Below are positions 16,873 to 24,452 of a DNA stretch of 64,000 nt, piece by piece. The notes below the pieces were generated by a model. The model did no database searches, had not been told where the DNA came from, and worked only from the letters and a program-made list of their open reading frames with translations. Each line of letters begins with the position of its first letter. Within the stretch, counting starts at the first letter, position 1. The stretch is from Sulfurimonas sp. HSL-1656 (GTDB taxonomy: Bacteria > Campylobacterota > Campylobacteria > Campylobacterales > Sulfurimonadaceae). The position numbers and the translations under genes were made by a program. Location of the stretch: contig NZ_CP147915.1 of the NCBI RefSeq assembly GCF_039645585.1, positions 1,116,001 to 1,180,000 of the forward strand. Direction: 5' to 3'.

Positions 16873-18108
16873 ATGGAATATGAACTCAATATTCGCGAAG
16901 TCATCTACGCCCTCTCAGAAGCCTTAGACCTTGTCGGCATCGACGATACGCGCCACGGCAAACGGGTGGCCTTCATGGCAGCCGCCTGTGCGAAAGAGGC
17001 CGGTTTCGATGATGACTTTATCGATGAAATCATCAGTATAGGCATGCTGCACGACTGCGGTGTTTCAAAGACCGAAACGCACCGCAGCCTGGTGACACAG
17101 CTGGAGTGGAAGGATGAGCAGTTCCACTGCGAGCGCGGCGCCATCCTGCTGGGAAAGGTAAAACTTTTCGCACGTTTCTCCCAGCCGATCTACTATCACC
17201 ATACGCACTGGGATATCCTGGAACACCTGCCGGTCGACGCGCGTGTCAAACAGAAGGCGAACCTGATCTACCTCGCCGACCGGATCGATGCGCTGCGGGT
17301 ACAGCTTGAGGGTTCCGACCTGGAGCAAAGCGACGAGATCGAGCGGATCATCCTGGAGCACAAGGGAAACTTTTTCGCCCCGGAGCTGGTCGATGCATTT
17401 GTGGCCGCCGCACGTCGGAACTCGTTCTGGTTCTACCTGGCGGACGAGCCGCTGGAGGAACAGCTGCTCGAGTGGGTCGGTCGGGGGGATGTCTTGCATC
17501 TGCCCTTTACGGAAATAAGAGAGGTGGCCCAGATGTTCGCCGACGTCGTCGATGCCAAAAGCCCCTTCACTTTCGAACACTCCTTCGGGGTTGCAGCGCT
17601 CTCCAACTTCTTGGCCCGGGGATTCGGGCTGGACGAACATACCCGCGAGACGGTGGAGATAGGCGCCCTGCTGCATGACCTCGGAAAACTGCGGGTCGAT
17701 GATGACATCCTGAACAAGAAGGGTCAGCTCAACCACGGGGAGAAGATGCTCATGAACCGGCATGGGTTCGATTCGAACATGATCCTTCGGCGCATCCACG
17801 GTTTCCGGGAGATCGCCCGTATCGCCTCGCTGCACCACGAAATGCTCGACGGCAAAGGGTACCCCTACAGCCTTGAGAAGGAGGAGATCCCCCTCGAGGC
17901 ACGGATCGTGACCGTTGCCGACATCTTCCAGGCGCTGGTACAGACACGCCCCTACCGCGAAGCGATGGAACCTGATGCGGCTTTCGCCATCCTGCGGGAG
18001 ATGGCCGACGCCGGGAAGATCGACAAAGCCGTCGTGGAAATGATCGGCGCTAACCTCGATCAGGCTTACCGGTTGGCAAAGTACAAGGAACGGGCAGAAG
18101 CCGCCTGA
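16873..18108 (+). CDS. Tandem HD / HD-GYP domain protein, probable c-di-GMP phosphodiesterase
   Basis: A 411-residue soluble protein with two HD-type domains. The first (about 5-125) has MLHDCGVSKTE and HHTHWD but no GYP motif. The second (about 235-400) has LLHDLGKLRVDD and HHEMLDGKGYPYSL, the full HD-GYP signature. HD-GYP domains hydrolyse cyclic di-GMP. The ATG at 16873 is taken as the start; a GTG three codons upstream is also possible, and neither has a clear ribosome site. No sensor domain is visible, so the first HD domain may be regulatory. Confidence 0.88.
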   Translation: MEYELNIREVIYALSEALDLVGIDDTRHGKRVAFMAAACAKEAGFDDDFIDEIISIGMLHDCGVSKTETHRSLVTQLEWKDEQFHCERGAILLGKVKLFARFSQPIYYHHTHWDILEHLPVDARVKQKANLIYLADRIDALRVQLEGSDLEQSDEIERIILEHKGNFFAPELVDAFVAAARRNSFWFYLADEPLEEQLLEWVGRGDVLHLPFTEIREVAQMFADVVDAKSPFTFEHSFGVAALSNFLARGFGLDEHTRETVEIGALLHDLGKLRVDDDILNKKGQLNHGEKMLMNRHGFDSNMILRRIHGFREIARIASLHHEMLDGKGYPYSLEKEEIPLEARIVTVADIFQALVQTRPYREAMEPDAAFAILREMADAGKIDKAVVEMIGANLDQAYRLAKYKERAEAA

Positions 18109-18141
18109 GACACCTTTTAGGTGCAGGAAAAGAGCTAGGGT

Positions 18142-18636
18142 TTAGCTGCGAGCAGTCTGCTCCAGGGCCGTCTTCAGGAAACGGAGCATCTTGCGGTAGT
18201 GATCGCCGTGCCAGTAGATACGGCCGCATTCGGGGCACTGCCTGAAGGTGTCGAAGGTCGCATAGACCTGTTCTGGCACGGCGTTGCGGATAGCAACGGC
18301 GCAGACACGCACGAGCGGGGCATTGCAGATGAGGCAGCGCCGATGCGCATCATCACCTGGGTTCAACCCGAAATGCACCGCCAGTTCGCGCAACTGGTCA
18401 TGGAGCCCGAGGGCTTCCAGCAGGTATACGGGCACATTTTTTCGGCGGGCGAGGGCAGTGTCCCGGGTGAGAACGGTGCGTTCTTCATCGCGGGCGATTT
18501 TGATCATTTCGGTGTCGGGGATGGTCGGGAAGAAGAGGGTGTCGTAGCCCATGAAACGAAGGTACTTGGCGAGCCTGCCCAGGTGGCAGTCCGCGATAAA
18601 ACGGTGCGTACCGTCTTGAAGCGTACTGCCCATCAT
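18142..18636 (-). CDS. Mut7-C RNase domain protein with zinc ribbon
   Basis: A 164-residue protein: a PIN-like Mut7-C domain (DCHLGRLAKYLRFMGYDT near the N-terminus, TRDTALARR near 65) followed by a zinc ribbon with CLIC near 108 and CPECGRIYWHGDH near 141. The family is predicted to be an RNase. The start at 18636 overlaps the stop of the upstream gene as ATGA; an upstream frame extension is non-coding read-through of that gene. It is the second gene of a two-gene operon. Confidence 0.85.
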   Translation of the reverse strand: MMGSTLQDGTHRFIADCHLGRLAKYLRFMGYDTLFFPTIPDTEMIKIARDEERTVLTRDTALARRKNVPVYLLEALGLHDQLRELAVHFGLNPGDDAHRRCLICNAPLVRVCAVAIRNAVPEQVYATFDTFRQCPECGRIYWHGDHYRKMLRFLKTALEQTARS

Positions 18637-18881
18637 GCCTCGGGGATCGTCTCGGTGACGCTGCTCCAGTCGTCCAGGCCGGCAGGGACGTTGCTGTACT
18701 CGTTTTCCAGCCGGTCCCACTCGGGATAGTCGGTATTGAACGCGGCGACGTCCTCGGCCGCTTTTTCAGGGCTCTCGTACTCGCCGAGCATCTCCTCCTC
18801 GATCCAGAGCTCGTAGCGCTCATGGCCGGCCTGTCGTATCTCGAAGGTCCCGATGTCCGTGTTGAAAAGATAGTTCCTCAT
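18633..18881 (-). CDS. Small conserved protein, paralogue of the one at 21613-21924
   Basis: An 82-residue acidic protein that begins MRNYLFNTDIGTFEI and has the YELWIEEEMLGEYES and AAEDVAAFNT segments. The same pattern occurs in the 103-residue protein encoded at 21613-21924, so the two are paralogues. The function is unknown. A ribosome site (AAGGAGGAGC) lies upstream, and it overlaps the Mut7-C gene by 4 bases. Confidence 0.8.
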   Translation of the reverse strand: MRNYLFNTDIGTFEIRQAGHERYELWIEEEMLGEYESPEKAAEDVAAFNTDYPEWDRLENEYSNVPAGLDDWSSVTETIPEA

Positions 18882-18910
18882 CTGCTCCTCCTTGGTGCCA
18901 ATAAGGAAGA

Positions 18911-19255
18911 TTATACCGTCATTATGGCCCAGCTGTCATCTTTGAGACACGCGGTGAGCATCTCGCCGGTGTGGGTGTTCTCAACCCCCAGTGCCGCGAG
19001 GACATCCGTCGCCGCATAATCCTCCGTGCAGACGATGCAGGCGCTCATGGCGACGCCGCTCGCTTTCATCTGCTTCAGGCGTGCCTGTACTTCTTCATCG
19101 GCGGCGGCCAGTTTGATGGAGGGGCCCCAGATCATGAGGTGTGCCTCCTCCCAGTAGCCCCGTTCCAAAATCACGGAGCCGTAGAGCAGAGGGAGCTTCA
19201 TAGCGACCTCTTTGTCGCCGTTCGTCCAGACGATCAGGAGTTTCGTTTTCGACAT
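18911..19255 (-). CDS. DsrE-family protein
   Basis: A 114-residue protein with the DsrE/F-like alpha/beta pattern: a LLIVWTNGDKEVA start, an AHLMIWGPSIKLA strand and a cysteine segment, ACIVCTEDYAA, near residue 73. DsrE-like proteins carry or sense sulfur and are common in sulfur oxidisers. No Dsr or Sox gene is adjacent, so the partner is unknown. Confidence 0.75.
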   Translation of the reverse strand: MSKTKLLIVWTNGDKEVAMKLPLLYGSVILERGYWEEAHLMIWGPSIKLAAADEEVQARLKQMKASGVAMSACIVCTEDYAATDVLAALGVENTHTGEMLTACLKDDSWAIMTV

Positions 19256-19287
19256 TGTTTTTGCCTTTTTGGTAAAATTCTATCCTA

Positions 19288-19602
19288 ATGATCCGAGAAA
19301 AAATCGCAACCGCCGCCTACCGCCTGAAACACAGTCCCGCCCTTCGCCGCAGCCTCGCGCAGATGAAGCCGAAAAAAACGGTGTGGGGCTTGTTGGGAAT
19401 AGTACTCTTCTTCTTTGTCCCCGAGATTGTTGCATTTATCTGGGGTGCCGACATCACCGCCTACGCCCACGCGCAGATGCTCGACGTCCCCGCCGAACCG
19501 CTGGCCACCTGGTACGAGCTGCTGGTCATGCTCTTTGAGGAGGGCGGCAGCTGGGTGAACCTGGGCATCGGCTTCGCCTTCCTCGTCTGGCTCTTCCTAT
19601 AA
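19288..19602 (+). CDS. Small membrane protein, 104 residues
   Basis: A protein with a basic N-terminal 30 residues, a transmembrane helix (GLLGIVLFFFVPEIVAFIWG, about 34-53) and a second hydrophobic stretch at the very C-terminus (LGIGFAFLVWLFL). I do not recognise the family. It is divergent from the DsrE gene and is followed by the repeat-rich gene-free stretch. Confidence 0.65.
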   Translation: MIREKIATAAYRLKHSPALRRSLAQMKPKKTVWGLLGIVLFFFVPEIVAFIWGADITAYAHAQMLDVPAEPLATWYELLVMLFEEGGSWVNLGIGFAFLVWLFL

Positions 19603-19649
19603 AATTATAATAGCTTCGGTTCCCGAAGCGCATTCAATTGAATTGAAAA

Positions 19650-19723
19650 TTGGCCTTGAGCGCACCTTGAAAGCCATCCCGGAGGCATAAAGCCGGGAGG
19701 GATGAGCGATTCGCGAAAGGCCG
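19650..19723 (-). repeat. Intergenic repeat copy R1 (reverse orientation)
   Basis: Contains TTGGCCTTGAG, ACCTTGAAAGCC, GGCATAAAGCCGGGAGGG and GAGCGATTCGCGAAAG. The same blocks recur in the same orientation at 19969-20076, and in inverted orientation at 19774-19883. No coding frame is convincing here. Confidence 0.75.
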
Positions 19724-19773
19724 CTTTTTGCGCTACTTTTTCTAAAAAAGTGGCAAAGAGTTTTTCCTTTTCC

Positions 19774-19883
19774 TTTCTTTTTACAAAGAAACGAAACCAA
19801 AGAAAATCGTCGTTGCGCGAATCGCACGCCGCTCCCGGCTTTGGGCCTCCGCAGCGGCTTTCAAGGCACGCTTAACGACAGGT
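19774..19883 (+). repeat. Intergenic repeat copy R2 (forward orientation)
   Basis: The reverse complement of R1/R3: a TTTCTTTTTACAAAGAAA-type AT-rich arm, ACCAAAGAAAATCG, GCGCGAATCGC, CCCGGCTTTGGGCCTCCG and GCGGCTTTCAAGGCACG. R1 and R2 face each other and could pair into a large hairpin or cruciform. Confidence 0.75.
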
Positions 19884-19968
19884 CGCCTATTGATTTTATG
19901 CGCTTCGACGTGTCGAAGCTCGTATCAAGCGCTTTGTATCGACAAAGCGCAATCAAATAAATCTGAAG

Positions 19969-20076
19969 TTGGCCTTGAGTGCTCCTTGAAAGCCGCCCTG
20001 AAGGCATAAAGACGAGAAGGGCGAGCGATTCGCGAAAGACCGATTTTCTTTTGGTTCTTTTCTTATGAAAAAGAAA
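19969..20076 (-). repeat. Intergenic repeat copy R3 (reverse orientation)
   Basis: A full-length copy matching R2 in inverted orientation, including the AT-rich arm (CGATTTTCTTTTGGTTCTTTT). With R1 and R2 it fills the 504-base gap between 19602 and 20107, which holds no gene that I can support. Confidence 0.75.
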
Positions 20077-20106
20077 AGAATGAGAAGCGTAATTTCTGGT
20101 TCCTTC

Positions 20107-21558
20107 CTAAGAGGAGCAGGAGAGCTTGAGGTTCTTGTGTTCGTTCGGCGTCGCTTTGGCGTAGCGCTCGAACTGCGGCAGCTCGTCGAAGGGGTTGCGG
20201 GCGATTGTCAGCAGGTCGGCGACCCCGCTGTTGTCGAACTTCTCCGCTTTTGCGATTGCCTCCTGCAGCATATAGTTTTTCAGCACGTATTTCGGGTTCG
20301 TCCGCAGCATGGCAGTGTGGCGCTCCTCCTTGCTGCGTGGCTCCTGCTGCAGCCGGGCGTCGTACTCCTTCAGCCATTCGCGGACGGGTTCGCGGTCGAC
20401 GCAGATGTCGAGCAGTGCTCTGCCGTCGCCGTCGTAGCGGCTGAGCGTGCGGAAAAAGAGGGTGTAGTCCGCCTGCGACTTCTGCAGCGCGCTCAGAAGT
20501 TTTTTGAGCAGGATGATGTCATCCTCCTGCACCGTCGCCAGGCCCATTTTCGCGCACATGATCTCGACGTAGGTTTGGGTGTAGACGGGGCCGTAATCCT
20601 CGAGCTTCTTCTCCATCCGCTCCTTTGAAACGATGGGGGAGAGGGCTTCGGCCAGCATCGAGAGGTTCCAGTAGGCGACATGGGGCTGCTGCCCGAAGCC
20701 GTAGCGGCCGTGGGTGTCGGTGTGGTTGCAGATGAAAGAGATGTCGTAGTCGTCGAGCATGGCGTAGGGGCCGTAGTCGATGGTGAGGCCGCCCATGGAC
20801 ATATTGTCGGTGTTCATGACGCCGTGGTTGAACCCGACGCTCTGCCATTGTGCCAGCAGGCGGGCGGTGCGCTCGACGACCTCGGCGAACATCAGGAAGT
20901 AGGCATCCTCCTCGCCTTTCAGGTGCGGATAGCTCTCGGCGATGACGTAGTCGGCGAGGGGTTCGAGTTTGTCGTGCTCCTTAGTGTAGTAGAAGTACTC
21001 GAACGTGCCGATACGGACCCAGGTCGGCGACATCCGTAACACGACCGCCCCGCGCTCGAGGCGTTCGCGCACGACCTTTGTCTCCGATCCGATCAGCGCA
21101 AGTGCGCGGGTCGTCGGGATGCCGAGGTGGTGCATCGCCTCGCTCATGAGGTACTCGCGCACGGAAGAGCGCAGGACGGCCCGCCCGTCGCCCATGCGCG
21201 AGTAGAGGGTCTCGCCGCTCCCTTTGAGCTGCAGGTTCCACTCCCCGGTTTTACCGAGGTTGACGGCCCGCCCGTCGCCGAGGCGCGGGACGAACATCCC
21301 GAACTGGTGGCCGGCGTAGCACATGGCAAAGGGTTTGGCGCCTTCGGGGATGAAGGTGCCGTTGAGCAGGCCGACGAGTTTGTCATCCGTCTCGGTGTCC
21401 GGGGAGAGGCCGATCAGTTCGGCCGCATCGGGGTTGAAACTGATGAGATAGGGATTTTTCAGCGGGTCCGGTTCGGTGGGATCGTAAAACAGGGGATCGA
21501 GTGCAAGGTAGGGGGTGTCGAGGGTCAAAGCATCCAAAGTCATACGGACTTTGTACAT
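20107..21558 (-). CDS. selO: Protein adenylyltransferase SelO (YdiU family)
   Basis: A 483-residue pseudokinase-fold enzyme that transfers AMP from ATP to protein hydroxyls. Family signatures are present: CYAGHQFGMFVPRLGDGRA near 79, the GSGETLYSRMGDGRA block near 114, the NTDNMSMGGLTIDYGPYAMLD metal-binding region near 250 and a C-terminal SCSS. In E. coli SelO a cysteine near the end forms a redox disulfide that gates activity; the terminal cysteine here should do the same. Start choice is uncertain: the ATG at 21543 is also possible, and neither has a strong ribosome site. It is linked to redox stress in other bacteria. Confidence 0.92.
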   Translation of the reverse strand: MYKVRMTLDALTLDTPYLALDPLFYDPTEPDPLKNPYLISFNPDAAELIGLSPDTETDDKLVGLLNGTFIPEGAKPFAMCYAGHQFGMFVPRLGDGRAVNLGKTGEWNLQLKGSGETLYSRMGDGRAVLRSSVREYLMSEAMHHLGIPTTRALALIGSETKVVRERLERGAVVLRMSPTWVRIGTFEYFYYTKEHDKLEPLADYVIAESYPHLKGEEDAYFLMFAEVVERTARLLAQWQSVGFNHGVMNTDNMSMGGLTIDYGPYAMLDDYDISFICNHTDTHGRYGFGQQPHVAYWNLSMLAEALSPIVSKERMEKKLEDYGPVYTQTYVEIMCAKMGLATVQEDDIILLKKLLSALQKSQADYTLFFRTLSRYDGDGRALLDICVDREPVREWLKEYDARLQQEPRSKEERHTAMLRTNPKYVLKNYMLQEAIAKAEKFDNSGVADLLTIARNPFDELPQFERYAKATPNEHKNLKLSCSS

Positions 21559-21612
21559 TTTATGTTCTAAAAGCGCAATGGGACGCGGCGATCCGTTTTC
21601 GCCGCCGCTTTT

Positions 21613-21924
21613 TCACCCCTCTTCGCCGACGAGGTAGGGGTTGTTCAGTTCGGCGCGCTGGCGCAGGTCGACAGCGGATTGCACCGCCGAGTCTCCCACT
21701 TCCGTCCACGCCTCGATGCCGGCAGGGACCCGCACGGCTTCGCTCTCCAGGTTGTCCCATTCGATATGACCTGTATTGAATGATGCGACGTCATCCGCCG
21801 CATCCCGCGCCGTCGCATATTCGCCGAGCTTCTCATACTCCAGCCAGAGTTCATACATGCGGTGGTGGCGGCTGTTCGTAATCTCGAACGTCCCCAGGTC
21901 TGTATTGAAGATATAAGTATGCAT
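21613..21924 (-). CDS. Small conserved protein, paralogue of the one at 18633-18881
   Basis: A 103-residue acidic protein starting MHTYIFNTDLGTFEI, with MYELWLEYEKLGEYAT and AADDVASFNTGHIEW segments that match the 82-residue protein at 18633-18881 nearly block for block. It carries an extra C-terminal tail of about 20 residues. GAGGAG lies 5 bases before the ATG. The function is unknown. Confidence 0.8.
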   Translation of the reverse strand: MHTYIFNTDLGTFEITNSRHHRMYELWLEYEKLGEYATARDAADDVASFNTGHIEWDNLESEAVRVPAGIEAWTEVGDSAVQSAVDLRQRAELNNPYLVGEEG

Positions 21925-21956
21925 CTGTTCTCCTCTCTAAGAACGCATCATCCCTA

Positions 21957-22100
21957 CTACTTCGCTTTCAGTTTTTTGTCGGCACGCTCTTTGACTTTAT
22001 AGTCTTTGATGTGCTTCTTGACTTCCTGCTTCAGCTCTTTTTTCAGGATATTCTTGAGCTCTTTCTTGACGTACTTGCTGACTTTTTTCTTGTCGATCAT
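21957..22100 (-). CDS. Very small lysine-rich protein, 47 residues
   Basis: A 47-codon gene reading MIDKKKVSKYVKKELK... to KLKAK, with about 40 percent lysine and a helical pattern. The ribosome site AAGGAG, 6-7 bases before the ATG, is among the best in the window, which supports it as a real gene. A nucleic-acid-binding or ribosome-associated role is possible, but nothing shows it directly. Confidence 0.65.
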   Translation of the reverse strand: MIDKKKVSKYVKKELKNILKKELKQEVKKHIKDYKVKERADKKLKAK

Positions 22101-22185
22101 CTTAGGCTCCTTCGCTCTTGGAATAACCTATGATAAGGCAGAAAAACTTAAGAAATGCTCTAGCGGGTTGTAAGAAATGCGCGGC

Positions 22186-23622
22186 TCAGCCGGCAGGGAT
22201 GTCGCCGCGTACCGTGCGGCGGGAGAGGCAGGAGGGGTAGGAGCGCGCCTCGCAGATGGAGGAGGCCTCGGACTGGATCTGCGACTCGGACGGGGCGGGG
22301 CGCTCCTGGAAACGGCGTATGCCATGGACCGGCGGGGCGACATAGCCGAGCGCCGCGAGCTGGGCGGCAATGGCGTCGCTCATACTGAGCACCGACGAGG
22401 CCTTGACGACCTCGCAACGGGCATAGCGCTCGCCGACGAAGGAGACGTCCGCGGCGCGCAGGGTCGGGTCGTCGCCGGGGATCTGCTGGGCGCCGAAAAG
22501 CGGTTTGGAGGCGACCTCGGCATTGATGAAGGCGGGGATATAGCGGGCCATGTGCTCAATGGCGCGGCGGCTGCGTTTTTCGACGCAGGACCACTCCCAC
22601 TCCCGGTCGATCATCTCGATGAAGCGCTCGTCGAGGTTGGGCTGCGCACTCGACGGCGTGCTGCCGACGAGCCCCTCGTCGAAGAGGGTGATGTCGTTCG
22701 TCATACCGTGCAGCTGGATCAGCCCGCAGGGGTAGGGGGTGAACTGGGCCATGCCGTTGGGGGTGCCGCGCTCGCCGTGGAAGATTACTTCGGGCCAGAC
22801 GGTTGCCTCTTTCCACTGGGTGACGTAGGCCGCTTTGAATTCGACCATCCGCTCGCGCCTGTAGCCCAGCATGTCGTCGATCTCCCCGGTACGGAAACCG
22901 GCCGCATTGACGAGGTAGTCGAAACGCTGCGTCTCGCTCTCTCCGCCGGATGCGGCGGTAATGAGGAAGCCGCTGCCGTCCTCGGTCCGCTGTGCCGCCG
23001 TCACGGTTGTCTCAAGCAGGAGGTCGCAGTTGGTCAGGCCCTGCAGCGACAGCGTGGCGCCTGCGCCGAGGCGGAAAAGGTTCAGCCCGTACTCCTGGAC
23101 CATGATGAGCGGGAACTTGACCGTGGAGAGGTCGACCTCGCGGGCGACGGGGATCATCCACTCGTCGGGCGTCTGCGGCATCTTGACGGGTTCGCGTGTG
23201 CGGAGGGCTTCGACGCTTTCGCGGTCGTAGATGCGGAAGTAGGTCTCCGGATCGCCCAGGACGCGGTTGCGCCCGTCCTCGGCGATAAAGCGGCGGTATT
23301 CGTCCTGGAGTCTGCGCAGCCGGGGATAGAGCGCTTCGGGGGCACCCGAATCGGTATGCGGCACGGCGATGACGGTCGGGCGGAAATCGACGGCGTAGGG
23401 GTAGAATCGCAGGAGGTCGATGGATTGGCGCAGCAGGGTGACGCACTGCTCGTCGGAGATCTCGCGGTAGAGATTGCCGCCGGCGTGCAGGTGGCAAAAG
23501 GGAGGGCCGGAGACGAGGCTCTTTCCCTTTTCGAAGAGGGTGACGTCCAGGCCGAGCCGCCCCAGCGTCAGTGCCGCCGTCGCCCCGGCGATGCCGCCGC
23601 CGATGATCGCGACCCTAGCCAC
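22186..23622 (-). CDS. FAD-dependent oxidoreductase (DAO/FAD-NAD(P) type)
   Basis: A 478-residue flavoprotein starting with the dinucleotide-binding motif IIGGGIAGATAALTLGRLG and the matching acidic strand end LFEKG. A late NAAGFRTGEIDDMLG segment fits the second part of the FAD fold. The substrate is unknown. The GTG start at 23622 overlaps the end of gph by 8 bases, and everything in the longer frame upstream is out-of-frame read-through of gph. The C-terminal 40 residues, rich in serine and arginine, look disordered. Confidence 0.82.
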   Translation of the reverse strand: MARVAIIGGGIAGATAALTLGRLGLDVTLFEKGKSLVSGPPFCHLHAGGNLYREISDEQCVTLLRQSIDLLRFYPYAVDFRPTVIAVPHTDSGAPEALYPRLRRLQDEYRRFIAEDGRNRVLGDPETYFRIYDRESVEALRTREPVKMPQTPDEWMIPVAREVDLSTVKFPLIMVQEYGLNLFRLGAGATLSLQGLTNCDLLLETTVTAAQRTEDGSGFLITAASGGESETQRFDYLVNAAGFRTGEIDDMLGYRRERMVEFKAAYVTQWKEATVWPEVIFHGERGTPNGMAQFTPYPCGLIQLHGMTNDITLFDEGLVGSTPSSAQPNLDERFIEMIDREWEWSCVEKRSRRAIEHMARYIPAFINAEVASKPLFGAQQIPGDDPTLRAADVSFVGERYARCEVVKASSVLSMSDAIAAQLAALGYVAPPVHGIRRFQERPAPSESQIQSEASSICEARSYPSCLSRRTVRGDIPAG

Positions 23623-24301
23623 AGGAGACCCCGAACGGCGCGGCGAGGGCGCAGAAGGTTTCGCAGACCAGGTCCGGGTCGTAGGCGCTGATGGCTTCGT
23701 CGTAGTTGTAGCCGTAGCCGACGCCGATGCTCTGCATCCCCGCCGCTTTGGCCGCGAGGATGTCGTTTTTCGAGTCGCCGACCATGATGCATTTGTCCGG
23801 GGCGACTCCGAGGGTTTCACAGGCGTGCAGCAGGGGCTGGGGATCGGGTTTCTTCTGCAGCAGCGAGTCGCCGCCGAGGGTGAGTTCGAAAAGCGTGTCC
23901 ATGCCCATGCTTTGCAAGATGGGTTCTATGAATGCGTAGGGTTTGTTGGTAATGATGGCCAGGCGGTAGCCCTGCGCATGCAGCTGCTGCAGCACTTCGG
24001 GTACGTGCGGGAAGGCGGCGGTATGGACGGCCAGGTTTTCGGCATAGTGGTGCAGGAATACGTCCAGCGCCGCGTCGACGTCAGCCGGGGCGGGGTAACC
24101 GTGCTCGCCGTAGGCGGCGCGCAGGGCCCGCTCGACGAGGGTCCGAGCACCGTTGCCGACCCAGCCACGGACAAGTGACTCTTCAAAGGCGGGTTTTCCC
24201 AACCCGGAAAGCATGTGGTTGATCGCCGCCGCGAGATCCGGGACACTGTCGATAAGGGTACCGTCGAAATCGAAGAGAATCAGCTCTTTAGTTCTGAACA
24301 T
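23615..24301 (-). CDS. gph: Phosphoglycolate phosphatase (HAD family)
   Basis: A 228-residue HAD hydrolase with motif I DFDGTLIDS (residues 10-18), motif II ITNKPYA (about 115), a lysine in LQKKPDPQPLLHA and motif III VGDSKNDILAAKAAG (about 175). It removes 2-phosphoglycolate, for example from oxygenase side reactions or DNA-repair products. It is the first gene of a two-gene minus-strand operon with the FAD oxidoreductase and is divergent from polA. Confidence 0.9.
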   Translation of the reverse strand: MFRTKELILFDFDGTLIDSVPDLAAAINHMLSGLGKPAFEESLVRGWVGNGARTLVERALRAAYGEHGYPAPADVDAALDVFLHHYAENLAVHTAAFPHVPEVLQQLHAQGYRLAIITNKPYAFIEPILQSMGMDTLFELTLGGDSLLQKKPDPQPLLHACETLGVAPDKCIMVGDSKNDILAAKAAGMQSIGVGYGYNYDEAISAYDPDLVCETFCALAAPFGVSCG

Positions 24302-24452
24302 GGATCAATCACTACCTTATATAAATTTTTTGACGGGATTATAGCGCAGCCCGATTAATCCCGTTTTCGTTAAAATGGCTCCGTTTAAAGCTTAAGGGTA
24401 CTGCTCATATCACCGTAAGTGCATTTTTAACACCAACGAAAGATTTACCATT

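Noticed and set aside
18109-18130. CACCT-TTT-AGGTG hairpin after the HD-GYP gene
   Set aside because: A 5-base stem without a T-run is too weak to call as a terminator.
19650-20076. CRISPR-like array
   Set aside because: Three imperfect copies in mixed orientation with unequal spacing and no cas genes do not make an array.
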